Source of the DNA: Labilithrix sp020430845
GTDB lineage: Bacteria; Myxococcota_A; Polyangia; Polyangiales; Polyangiaceae
Reading direction: 5' to 3'
Assembly: GCA_041389785.1 (NCBI GenBank)
Contig: JAWKRH010000001.1
Span: 434,001-498,000 of the forward strand
DNA length: 64,000 nt
Shown: positions 32,652-40,636 of the stretch, piece after piece
Numbering within the stretch: position 1 is the stretch's first letter
Layout: each line of letters opens with the position of its first letter
Program-made: the position numbers and the translations under genes
The notes under the pieces: model-generated
Databases searched by the model: none
Told to the model about the DNA's origin: nothing
The model's input: only the letters and a program-made list of their open reading frames with translations

Positions 32652-34844
32652 GTGTCGACGATCCTCGTGTCCAACCGCCTCCCCGTGACGCTCCACGCCG
32701 ATCAGGGGGACGTCGTCCTGAAACCGTCCGCCGGCGGCCTCGCCACGGCGCTCGGCAGCGTGCACGCGCGCGGCGACACGAAGTGGGTCGGGTGGCCAGG
32801 CGACGTGGCGCGCCTCACGGCGACCGAGCGCGACGCGCTCGACCGTCGGCTCCAGGACGCGCGGCTCGTGCCCGTACACCTGACGCCGTCGGAGGTGCAG
32901 CGGTACTACGACGGCTTCTCGAACGGCGTGCTCTGGCCGCTTTGTCACTACCTGCTCGACAAGGTCAACCTCGAGGCCACGCGCGACTGGGTCGCCTACC
33001 GGCGCGTCAACGAGCGCTTCGCCGACGCCGTCGCCAAGGTCACGAAGCCCGGCGACGAGGTCTGGGTGCACGACTACCAGCTCGCGCTCGTTCCACAGCT
33101 GCTGCGATTGCGGCAGCCCGAGGCCAAGATCGGGTTCTTCCTCCACATCCCGTTCCCCAGCGCCGAGGTCTTTCGCATCCTGCCGTGGCGCGAGGACCTG
33201 GTCCGCGGCCTGCTGGGCGCCGACCTCGTGGGCTTCCACACGGCGGCCTACGCCTTCCACTTCGCCTACGCCGCGGCGCAGTTGCTCGGCATCGAGCCCG
33301 CGTTCGACGTGCTCAAGCACGACGAGCGGGCCGTGCGCTTCGGCGCGTACCCCATCGGCATCGACGCGAGCGCCTTCGAGGGGCTCGCGCGCGACGAGAA
33401 CGTCCGCGCCGACGTCGCGCGCATCCGCGCGTCGGCCGCCGGCAAGCGCATCGTGCTCGGGCTCGACCGCCTCGACTACACCAAGGGCATCCCGCGGCGG
33501 TTGATGGCGATCGGCAAGCTCCTCGATCGCGAGCCCGGGCTGCGCGACAAGCTGCACTTCATCCAGCTCGCGATGCCCACGCGCGAGAAGGTCGACAGCT
33601 ACGCGGACTATCGGCGCACGGTCAACGAGCTGGTCGGGCGCATCAACGGCACGTACGGCACGCCCACGTCGGTGCCGATCCACCTGCTCCACCGCATGAT
33701 CGGCCCCAAGGAGCTGGCGGCGCTCTACGGCGCGGCCGACGTGATGCTCGTCACGCCGCTGCGCGACGGGATGAACCTCGTGGCAAAGGAGTACGTCGCG
33801 TCACGTGTCGACGACGACGGCGTGCTCGTGCTCAGCGAGTTCGCAGGCGCGGCGACCGAGCTGCAAGAGGCCGTGCGCGTCAACCCGTACGACATCGACG
33901 GCGTCGCCGCGGCGCTCGCGCGCGCCATGCGCATGCCCCCCGACGAGCAGCGCCTCCGCATGCAGGCGCTGCGCAAGCGCGTCTCGGCGCACGACGTGGG
34001 CCACTGGGCGCGCTCGTTCCTCGAGCACCTCGAGGCCGCCTCGTCCCCGATGAGCCGCCGCTCGCCGGCGCCTCCGCCGTCGGTCACGCTCACCCGTCGC
34101 GTCGAAGAGCTCGACAGCGCGCCCGAGCTGGTGCTGCTCCTCGACTACGACGGCACGCTCGTGCCGTTCGCGTCGATGCCCGACCTCGCCATCCCCGACG
34201 AGTCGCTCATCCAGACGTTGATGGCGCTGTCCGCCCGTCCGGGGACGCAGGTGCACCTCGTCAGCGGCCGCGACCGCAACTCGCTCGAGCGATGGTTCGG
34301 CGCGGTGCCGGTCGGCCTCCACGCCGAGCACGGGTACTGGTCGCGCGAGAGCATCGAGGCGCCCTGGCTCAGCAACAGCGACGCCGACCTCGGCTGGAAA
34401 GACGCCGTGCGCCGCATGCTCGACGACGTGGTCGCGCGCACCGAGGGCAGCTTCGTCGAGGAGAAGACGGCCGCCCTGGGGCTCCACTACCGCGCGACCG
34501 AGCCGCAGCTCGCCGTGCGTCGCCTCGACGAGCTCAAGGCGCGGCTCCACGGCTTCATGAAGGAGCACGGCGACGTCGAGATGCTCGAGGGCGCCAAGGT
34601 GTTCGAGGTCCGCCTCCGCGGCATCAACAAGGGCATCATCGCCTCCCGGCTCGCGCAGGCGCACCCACACGCCGCCGTGCTCGCCATCGGCGACGACCGC
34701 ACCGACGAGGACATGTTCGCCGCGCTCCCCGAGCGAGCCGTGACGGTGCACGTGGGCAGCGGGCCGACGCGGGCGCACTATCGCGTGGGCAACGTCGTCG
34801 AGGTGCGCGCGCTGCTCGACACGTTGCGATCGACGCCGCGCTGA
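32652..34844 (+). CDS. Bifunctional trehalose-6-phosphate synthase/phosphatase
   Basis: 730 residues, OtsA-OtsB fusion. Makes trehalose 6-phosphate from UDP-glucose and glucose 6-phosphate, then dephosphorylates it. GTG 32652 follows AAGGAG. GT20 part (1-460): ILVSNRLPVT, KPSAGGLATAL, VWVHDYQLALVP, HIPFPSAEVFRILPWR, GLDRLDYTKGIPRRL, TPLRDGMNLVAKEY. HAD phosphatase part (about 485-730): nucleophile Asp in LLLDYDGTLVPF, SGRDRNSLERWF, GDDRTDEDMF. The fused layout is common in eukaryotes and some bacteria. Neighbouring GH15/GH77 genes suggest trehalose and glucan are managed together. Confidence 0.94.
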   Translation: MSTILVSNRLPVTLHADQGDVVLKPSAGGLATALGSVHARGDTKWVGWPGDVARLTATERDALDRRLQDARLVPVHLTPSEVQRYYDGFSNGVLWPLCHYLLDKVNLEATRDWVAYRRVNERFADAVAKVTKPGDEVWVHDYQLALVPQLLRLRQPEAKIGFFLHIPFPSAEVFRILPWREDLVRGLLGADLVGFHTAAYAFHFAYAAAQLLGIEPAFDVLKHDERAVRFGAYPIGIDASAFEGLARDENVRADVARIRASAAGKRIVLGLDRLDYTKGIPRRLMAIGKLLDREPGLRDKLHFIQLAMPTREKVDSYADYRRTVNELVGRINGTYGTPTSVPIHLLHRMIGPKELAALYGAADVMLVTPLRDGMNLVAKEYVASRVDDDGVLVLSEFAGAATELQEAVRVNPYDIDGVAAALARAMRMPPDEQRLRMQALRKRVSAHDVGHWARSFLEHLEAASSPMSRRSPAPPPSVTLTRRVEELDSAPELVLLLDYDGTLVPFASMPDLAIPDESLIQTLMALSARPGTQVHLVSGRDRNSLERWFGAVPVGLHAEHGYWSRESIEAPWLSNSDADLGWKDAVRRMLDDVVARTEGSFVEEKTAALGLHYRATEPQLAVRRLDELKARLHGFMKEHGDVEMLEGAKVFEVRLRGINKGIIASRLAQAHPHAAVLAIGDDRTDEDMFAALPERAVTVHVGSGPTRAHYRVGNVVEVRALLDTLRSTPR

Positions 34845-34893
34845 CCGGTTTTGTCCGCGCTCGCGCCGCCGTCGGAGTAAGCTCCCCGCCGAA

Positions 34894-36459
34894 ATGCACA
34901 TTGAAATCGCGCTGGTGGCCCTGTTCGCCGTCGCGACGGCGGTGGCCCTCGTCGCGCGCCGTTTCAAGCTCCCTTACACCGTCGCGCTGGTCATCGCCGG
35001 CCTCGCGCTGGGCACGGCGCGCGCCTTCGAGGCGCCGCGCCTGACCAAAGAGCTGCTCTACGCCGTCTTCTTGCCGGGGCTCCTCTTCGAGGCGGCGTAC
35101 GCGCTCGAGTTCCGTCGCTTCTGGCAGAACAAGCTCGCGGTCTTCTCCCTCGCGATGCCCGGTCTCGTGGCCGCCATCGCGATGACCGCCGGCGTGCTGG
35201 TGCCCGCGGTCAACGGGCTGCACTTCGTCGACCACTACACGCTCGGCGAGGGCCTCGTCTTCGCCTCGCTCATCGCCGCGACCGACCCCATCGCCGTCGT
35301 CGCGCTCTTCAAGACGTTCGGCACACCCAAGCGCCTGGCGGTGCTCGTCGAGGGCGAGAGCCTGCTCAACGACGGCACGGCGGTGGTCGTCTTCTCGCTC
35401 GTGCTGGCCCTCGTGATGGGCAAGCCCATGTCGCTCTCTCTCGCCATCCTCGACTTCGCGCGCGTCGTCGGGATGGGCGTGCTCATCGGCGCCGCGGTCG
35501 GCTACGCCGTCTCGATGGTCATCCACAAGGTGGACGACCCGATGATCGAGATCACGCTCACGACGATCGGGGCGTACGGGTCGTTCGTCGCGGCGGAGTT
35601 CTTCCACTACTCGGGCGTCATCGCGGTCGTGACGTCGGGCATGCTCTGCGGCAACTACGCGGCGCGCACGGGCATGAGCGCGTCGACGCGCGTGGCCGTC
35701 TCGAGCTTCTGGGAGTACCTCGCGTTCGCGCTCAACTCGCTCGTCTTCCTCCTCATCGGCTTCGAGGTCAAGGTCGAGAAGATCCTCGAGGCCTGGAAGC
35801 CGATCCTCATCGCCTACGTGTCCGTGCTCTTGGTGCGCGCGATCGTGATCCATGTCGTCGGATTCTTGCTGCGCGGCACGCGGGAGCGCTTCCCGCTCGC
35901 GTGGGCGAACGTGCTCACGTGGGGCGGGCTGCGCGGCAGCCTCTCGATGGTGCTCGTGCTCGCCTTGCCGCAGGAGTTCCCGCACCGAGACCTCGTCGTC
36001 GCGATGACGTTCGGCGTCGTGATCCTGTCGATCCTGGTGCAGGGGCTCACGATGGGACCGCTGCTCCGGAGGCTCAAGCTGGTGGGCATCAGCGAGGGGC
36101 GCGCCGAGTACGATCGGCTCAAGGGGGCGCTCAGCGCCGTGAACGCGGCGCTCGTCGAGGTCGAGAAGATGGAGATCGAGCGCGGCATCCCCAAGGTCGT
36201 GACCGACGAGGTCCGCGCGCACTACGCGCGACGGGCCGACGAGTACGAGGAGGCGGTCGCGGACCTGCACCTCAAGGCCGAGCGGCTGCTCGAAGAGGAC
36301 CGACTGCGGGCAGCTCGGCGCGCGCTCATCGCCGAGAAGGACGCGCTCGTCACCGCGTACAAGTCCGGGCAGATCGCCGAGGAGAGCTACGAGCACCTCG
36401 TCGCCGACGTCGACGCGCGCCTGTTCGAGCTCGAGGCCGGCGAGAGCGACGGACACTGA
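34894..36459 (+). CDS. CPA1-family Na+/H+ antiporter (NhaP-like)
   Basis: 521 residues. About twelve membrane helices with ATDPIAVVALFK (5th-helix TDP), GESLLNDGTAVVVFS (ND ion site) and WGGLRGSLSMVLVLALP. A ~100-residue cytosolic C-terminus (from about 405) is helical and charged. Exchanges Na+ or K+ for H+. Forty-nine bases behind otsAB in the same direction, fitting an osmotic or pH stress context. Confidence 0.94.
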   Translation: MHIEIALVALFAVATAVALVARRFKLPYTVALVIAGLALGTARAFEAPRLTKELLYAVFLPGLLFEAAYALEFRRFWQNKLAVFSLAMPGLVAAIAMTAGVLVPAVNGLHFVDHYTLGEGLVFASLIAATDPIAVVALFKTFGTPKRLAVLVEGESLLNDGTAVVVFSLVLALVMGKPMSLSLAILDFARVVGMGVLIGAAVGYAVSMVIHKVDDPMIEITLTTIGAYGSFVAAEFFHYSGVIAVVTSGMLCGNYAARTGMSASTRVAVSSFWEYLAFALNSLVFLLIGFEVKVEKILEAWKPILIAYVSVLLVRAIVIHVVGFLLRGTRERFPLAWANVLTWGGLRGSLSMVLVLALPQEFPHRDLVVAMTFGVVILSILVQGLTMGPLLRRLKLVGISEGRAEYDRLKGALSAVNAALVEVEKMEIERGIPKVVTDEVRAHYARRADEYEEAVADLHLKAERLLEEDRLRAARRALIAEKDALVTAYKSGQIAEESYEHLVADVDARLFELEAGESDGH

Positions 36460-36489
36460 CGCGCGGCGGCGTCTCCTGCGGCCGCGGCG

Positions 36490-37185
36490 TCAGTCGGCGA
36501 ACGCCCACGACACGCCGATGAACGGCGTGAGGTTCTGCGTGCCGTGCACCGCGCGGCCCGTGAGCGGGCCCGTGGTGCGTCGGTCGTAGTAGCGAACGCG
36601 GTACTGGAGCCGCAGCACGAGGTCGAGGCGCTCGAAGAGGGCGATGCGGCCGCCGGCGCCGAGCACCCAAGCCACCGTGGGCGACGTGCGCAGCGATCCG
36701 TTCACGTCGCCGCCCGAGGTGGGCAGATCGTCGCGGGCGTCGTCCCGGCGCACGCCGTAGAGCCCGTAGCCCAGCTCGGCGAAGAGCGCGCGCCACTCGG
36801 CGCGTACGAACGGACCCATCCACAGCTCCGCGAACGCGCCGCCGACGCGGTTCGTCGTGACGGCGGCGTTCTGCGCGTCGAACGCGACGAAGCGCCCGGC
36901 CTCGCGCCGCCCCACGTCGAGCTGGAGGTAGCCGCCCACGGTGAACGGGCCCCAGAAGCGGAAGCCGAGCATCTGCGCGAGGCCGAGCTGCGTCTCCTCG
37001 ACGAGCCGCTCGCCCTTCGCGCCGCCGATCTCGGTCTTCACCTGCTGCTCGAAGCGCGAGAACGTCAGGCCCCCGTCGAGGCGGAAGCGCGGGTCGGCCG
37101 CGAGGGCGGGGCGGGGCGCGAGCGCAGAGAGGCATGGCGCGACGAAGGCGGAGAGCGCGACGGCGCGGAGGGCGCGGGTGGACAT
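36490..37185 (-). CDS. Outer-membrane beta-barrel protein
   Basis: 231 residues. Signal peptide 1-29 (ALSAFVAPCLSALAPRPALAA), then alternating amphipathic strands ending LTPFIGVSWAFAD, with an aromatic C-terminal strand as in outer-membrane barrels of eight or ten strands. Function not inferable. Downstream of the acyltransferase-like gene by 29 bases; likely same operon. Confidence 0.75.
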   Translation of the reverse strand: MSTRALRAVALSAFVAPCLSALAPRPALAADPRFRLDGGLTFSRFEQQVKTEIGGAKGERLVEETQLGLAQMLGFRFWGPFTVGGYLQLDVGRREAGRFVAFDAQNAAVTTNRVGGAFAELWMGPFVRAEWRALFAELGYGLYGVRRDDARDDLPTSGGDVNGSLRTSPTVAWVLGAGGRIALFERLDLVLRLQYRVRYYDRRTTGPLTGRAVHGTQNLTPFIGVSWAFAD

Positions 37186-37214
37186 GTCCCGTACCTTACA
37201 CGAGGGGCGCGAGG

Positions 37215-38324
37215 TCACGCCTCGGCGGCGCGACGGCGACGTCGACGCGCGTGCAGCACGCGTGCGAGCGCGACCATCGCGAGCGTGACGCCGACCCACG
37301 CGAGCGCGCACGTGGCGACGTCGAGCCTCGGACCGATGATCGAGCGCAGGCTCGCGGGGTGTCGGCCGTACACCCACGCGACGTGCACCACGTAGACCGC
37401 GAGCGAGTGATGGCCGAGCACGCGAAGCCATGCGTCGATCGTGCGCGTCCACGTCGTGCCCTCGCTGCCGGCGCGCGTGTCGGCGTAGGCGAGCGCGGCG
37501 CCGGCGCCCGACACCAGCGCGAGGTCGAGCAGGGCGTCGCCCCAGGTGCGCCCGGCGATCTCCGAGCCGAGGCCGCGCCAGACGGCGCCCAGGACCGCGG
37601 AAGCGACAAAAAGAGATGTGAGGACACGTACATAGCGGCGCGGCGGGAGCAGGCGCGCGGGGCCCTCGGCGAGCGACGCGACGAGCGCGCCCGCGAACGC
37701 GTACCCGACCCAGGGCAGCAGCGGGAACTGCGACGGTACGGCGTTCGAGATGTACGGCCGCACCGCGATCGGCAGGCGCGAGACGTCGAGGCCGCGCACG
37801 ATGGGGGCGGCGGCGAACGCCGTCACTGTCATCGCGAGCGTCACCCGCGTGAAGGCGCGGGCGCTCCGCGTCGCCGCCCGGGCGACGGCGAGCGCGAGGA
37901 GCGAGACGGCGATGATCTGCAGGATGTCTGCCTGGAGCAGCTGCGCGAGCGCCTCGTACCGACCCGACCCCGAGGTCAGGGCCGCGGGCAGGTAGCTCGC
38001 GTGCATGAGGTAGCCGAGCAGCGCGATGCCGGCGCACCGCCGCGCGTGGGAGAAGAGCCACGCGCCGACCGTGTGGGGGCCCCGGCGCCGAGGGTCGACG
38101 AGCGCGAGCGAGAGCCCAGCGCAGAAGAGGAACGTGGGCGCGACGAGCCCGTTGAGCCGGTCGAGCGCGCGAAACCACGCGGTGCTCCTCAGGTCCGTCG
38201 CGAGCAGCGCGTTGACGACGTGGACCTCGATCATCACCACGACGGCGAGGCCGCGCAGGCGGTCGAGGAACACCCGACGGCTCGCCGACGTGCGCACGGA
38301 GGGAGGAGGGGGAGGGTCGGGCAT
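37215..38324 (-). CDS. Multispanning acyltransferase-like membrane protein (DUF1624/HGSNAT type)
   Basis: 369 residues, ten or so membrane helices. N-terminal SRRVFLDRLRGLAVVVMIEVHVVNALL has the conserved RLRGxAxxxM..xH opening of HGSNAT/DUF1624 transacylases, followed by LDRLNGLVAPTFLFCAGLSLALVDPR and LGHHSLAVYVVHVAWVYG. Such proteins move acyl groups onto sugars or other carriers across the membrane. Start ATG 38324 lies 3 bases after the cytochrome stop. C-terminus is Arg-rich. Confidence 0.85.
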   Translation of the reverse strand: MPDPPPPPSVRTSASRRVFLDRLRGLAVVVMIEVHVVNALLATDLRSTAWFRALDRLNGLVAPTFLFCAGLSLALVDPRRRGPHTVGAWLFSHARRCAGIALLGYLMHASYLPAALTSGSGRYEALAQLLQADILQIIAVSLLALAVARAATRSARAFTRVTLAMTVTAFAAAPIVRGLDVSRLPIAVRPYISNAVPSQFPLLPWVGYAFAGALVASLAEGPARLLPPRRYVRVLTSLFVASAVLGAVWRGLGSEIAGRTWGDALLDLALVSGAGAALAYADTRAGSEGTTWTRTIDAWLRVLGHHSLAVYVVHVAWVYGRHPASLRSIIGPRLDVATCALAWVGVTLAMVALARVLHARRRRRRAAEA

Positions 38325-38326
38325 CG

Positions 38327-40123
38327 TCACTCTGCGAGGAACACGGGCCGATCGTCGCGCGCGCGCTGCCACGCGTCGAGCGCACCGACGTCGAGCGCGC
38401 CGTCGGCGGTCCGGGGCAAGGCGACCTCGGCGGGGAGGGGACGCGACTCGTCGGCGTGCGCGCCCGGGCCGAGGCGGGCCAGCGCGCGCTCCGCGACGCG
38501 CCGTACGGCAGCGTATGGGTCGGCGCGGAGTCGTGTGAGCACGGCGGCCCTCCACGCGCGCTCGCGCGAAGGGTCGCGCCCCTCGAGCTCTCCGAGCGCC
38601 GCCGCCGCGAGCGCGCGGTCGGCCGCGTCGCCGGTGAGGGCCGACCACGCGACGGCGGAGACGTCGTCGGGCAGGTCGCGCGCGGGCGGGCGGTCGTACC
38701 AGCGTCCGAGCGCGCTCGCCGTCCACGCGAGGCTCCGCTCCACGTGACACAGGTTGCACGCGTTCATGCGGCCTGTCGCGACGCCGCGCGCGACGTCCGG
38801 CGCGTCGATGCGGTGGGCGCGTATGGCGCCGAGCAGTCCGTAGGTGGTCCTCGGCATGTGGCACCCCAGGCACGTCGTCCGTGCGCTCTCGGGGTGGTGG
38901 GTGTGGGCGGGGCTCTCGTAGCGCGAGGGCTCGTGACACGAGGCGCAGGCCCGCGCGCCCTCCCGATCGGGCGTCAGCTGACGATCGGGCTCGCCTCGGT
39001 GCATCGAGTGACACGACAGGCACGACAGCTGACGGTCGCCCGCGCCGCGCACGTGACACGCCGACGCGAGCACGTCGTGGAGCTCGCGGCCGGTGACCCG
39101 CAGCGTCCCGTCGCGGAAGAACATCGAGGCGACGGGGGCGTCCATCGACGGCCCTCCCGGGGCCGACAGGGTCTCCGGCGTCAGGAACGTGCGGGAGGCG
39201 CGCAGGTCCTCGCCCGGCCGGTAGCTCCGCGAATAGCCGCGCGTCCACCAGTCGTCCTCGTCCTTGGGGTAGGCGACGGCGTGACACTGTCCGCAGACCA
39301 TCGACGCCCGCTCCGCCGAGAGACGGCGCGGGTCGACGATGTCGGTCGGGGCCTGCCCGCTCCTGCGCGCGCGCTCCCGCGCCAGCGGGCTCCGCATCTG
39401 CGCGGCGTGGTCGGCGCCCGGCCCGTGGCACGCTTCACACGCGATGCCGAGCTCCGCTACGTCGGTCTCGAACGTTCCCGCGCGACGGTCGCGTCCGGGG
39501 CGAGGGGAGGTGGCGTGGCACGACGCGCAGTTGGACCGCCATCGCACGCGATAGATGTCGGGGCCGGGCGGGGCGAGGAACATCTCGCGGCGAGGCGCCC
39601 ACTGTCGCTCGCGGCGCAGCCAGACGAAGGGCACCGGCTCGAGCGCACCGCCCTGCGGCGCGGTCTGCCACAGCACTTGGTAGTGGTGCGAGCCCGTCGT
39701 GAGCTCGACGCGTCGCTCGTCGCCGCCGGACGCGATCGACATCCCGACGGCATCGCACCGTACGTCGAACGCGACGCCGTCGAGCGTGAGGGACGCGGGG
39801 GACGCCGCGCACGGCTCCGCGAGCGCCTCGCGTGTCGGCGCGCGCGTCATCGTGTGGTGGTACGTGCGCTGCCACGACGCGTGCTCCGGGGCGTGACACG
39901 CGTGGCACGCGGCCGACCCTGCGTAGCCGAGGGCGTCGGGGCGGACGCGCGCGAACGGCTCCGGCGCGACCGGCGCGGCGCGCGGTCGACTCGCCGATGC
40001 GCCGACTGCGACCGTCGCGAGGGCGAGCGCGCCGAGCACGCCGCGCCTGCCGAAGCGCGCGAGACCGGCCGCGGCCGCGAGCGCGACCGCGAGGACGGCG
40101 GCGGTGAGCGCGATCTCCCACAC
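38327..40123 (-). CDS. Octahaem c-type cytochrome with C-terminal HEAT-like repeats
   Basis: About 598 residues from GTG 40123 (GTG 40138 also possible). A membrane anchor at residues 4-40 (IALTAAVLAVALAAAAG; VLGALALATVAVGAS) precedes eight CxxCH motifs: CHACH, CASCH, CEACH, CGQCH, CLSCH, CASCH, CLGCH, CNLCH. Between haems 1 and 2 is a beta-rich region with RTYHHTMTRA, SHHYQVLWQ and MFLAPPGPDIYRVRW, typical of the cytochrome c554/NrfA-like superfamily widespread in Myxococcota and Planctomycetota. Residues about 500-570 are helical HEAT-like. Periplasmic redox enzyme or electron carrier; substrate unknown. Confidence 0.88.
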   Translation of the reverse strand: MWEIALTAAVLAVALAAAAGLARFGRRGVLGALALATVAVGASASRPRAAPVAPEPFARVRPDALGYAGSAACHACHAPEHASWQRTYHHTMTRAPTREALAEPCAASPASLTLDGVAFDVRCDAVGMSIASGGDERRVELTTGSHHYQVLWQTAPQGGALEPVPFVWLRRERQWAPRREMFLAPPGPDIYRVRWRSNCASCHATSPRPGRDRRAGTFETDVAELGIACEACHGPGADHAAQMRSPLARERARRSGQAPTDIVDPRRLSAERASMVCGQCHAVAYPKDEDDWWTRGYSRSYRPGEDLRASRTFLTPETLSAPGGPSMDAPVASMFFRDGTLRVTGRELHDVLASACHVRGAGDRQLSCLSCHSMHRGEPDRQLTPDREGARACASCHEPSRYESPAHTHHPESARTTCLGCHMPRTTYGLLGAIRAHRIDAPDVARGVATGRMNACNLCHVERSLAWTASALGRWYDRPPARDLPDDVSAVAWSALTGDAADRALAAAALGELEGRDPSRERAWRAAVLTRLRADPYAAVRRVAERALARLGPGAHADESRPLPAEVALPRTADGALDVGALDAWQRARDDRPVFLAE

Positions 40124-40189
40124 GCGGCGAGCATACACGCGGGGCGCTCGGACCTTGCGACCCTCGAGCCGCTCGCGTACGGCTCTCGC

Positions 40190-40636
40190 ATGCCGAGCCC
40201 CGCACCCGAGGACGTCGAGGCGCACGCGTCACGCCACCTGCGCGTCGGCTGGACCGCGTTGCTCGTGTTCGTCGTGCTCGGCGTCGTGCTCGAGGCGCTG
40301 CACGCGTACCGGGCGCCGCTCTACCTCGACGCAGGACAAGAGGGGCGCAGGTTGCTCCTCCGTCTCGCGCACGCGCACGGGACGCTGCTCGGCGTCGTCA
40401 ATGTGCTCTACGGGCTCACGGCGCGCGCGGTCCCGGCGGTCGCGCGCCGCTGGACCTCGGCGGGGCTCGTCGCCGCCGTGGTGCTCGTGCCGTCCGGGTT
40501 CTTGCTCGGCGGCGTGTTCGCGCGCGGCGCAGACCCCGGCGTGGGGGCCGCGCTCGTACCGGCCGGGGCGATCGCGCTCGTCGTGTCGATCGGGGCGATC
40601 GTGGCGCGGCTCCGCGGCCCCACGCGCTCGCCGTAG
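40190..40636 (+). CDS. Small membrane protein, unknown
   Basis: 148 residues, start ATG 40190, four predicted membrane helices (LLVFVVLGVVLEALHAY; HGTLLGVVNVLYGL; LVAAVVLVPSGFLLGGVFA; GAIALVVSIGAIVARL). RLAHAHGTLLGVVNV recalls small 'HAHG' membrane proteins of unknown role. Divergent from the cytochrome. Its last 229 bases overlap, on the other strand, the end of the amidohydrolase frame. Confidence 0.72.
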   Translation: MPSPAPEDVEAHASRHLRVGWTALLVFVVLGVVLEALHAYRAPLYLDAGQEGRRLLLRLAHAHGTLLGVVNVLYGLTARAVPAVARRWTSAGLVAAVVLVPSGFLLGGVFARGADPGVGAALVPAGAIALVVSIGAIVARLRGPTRSP

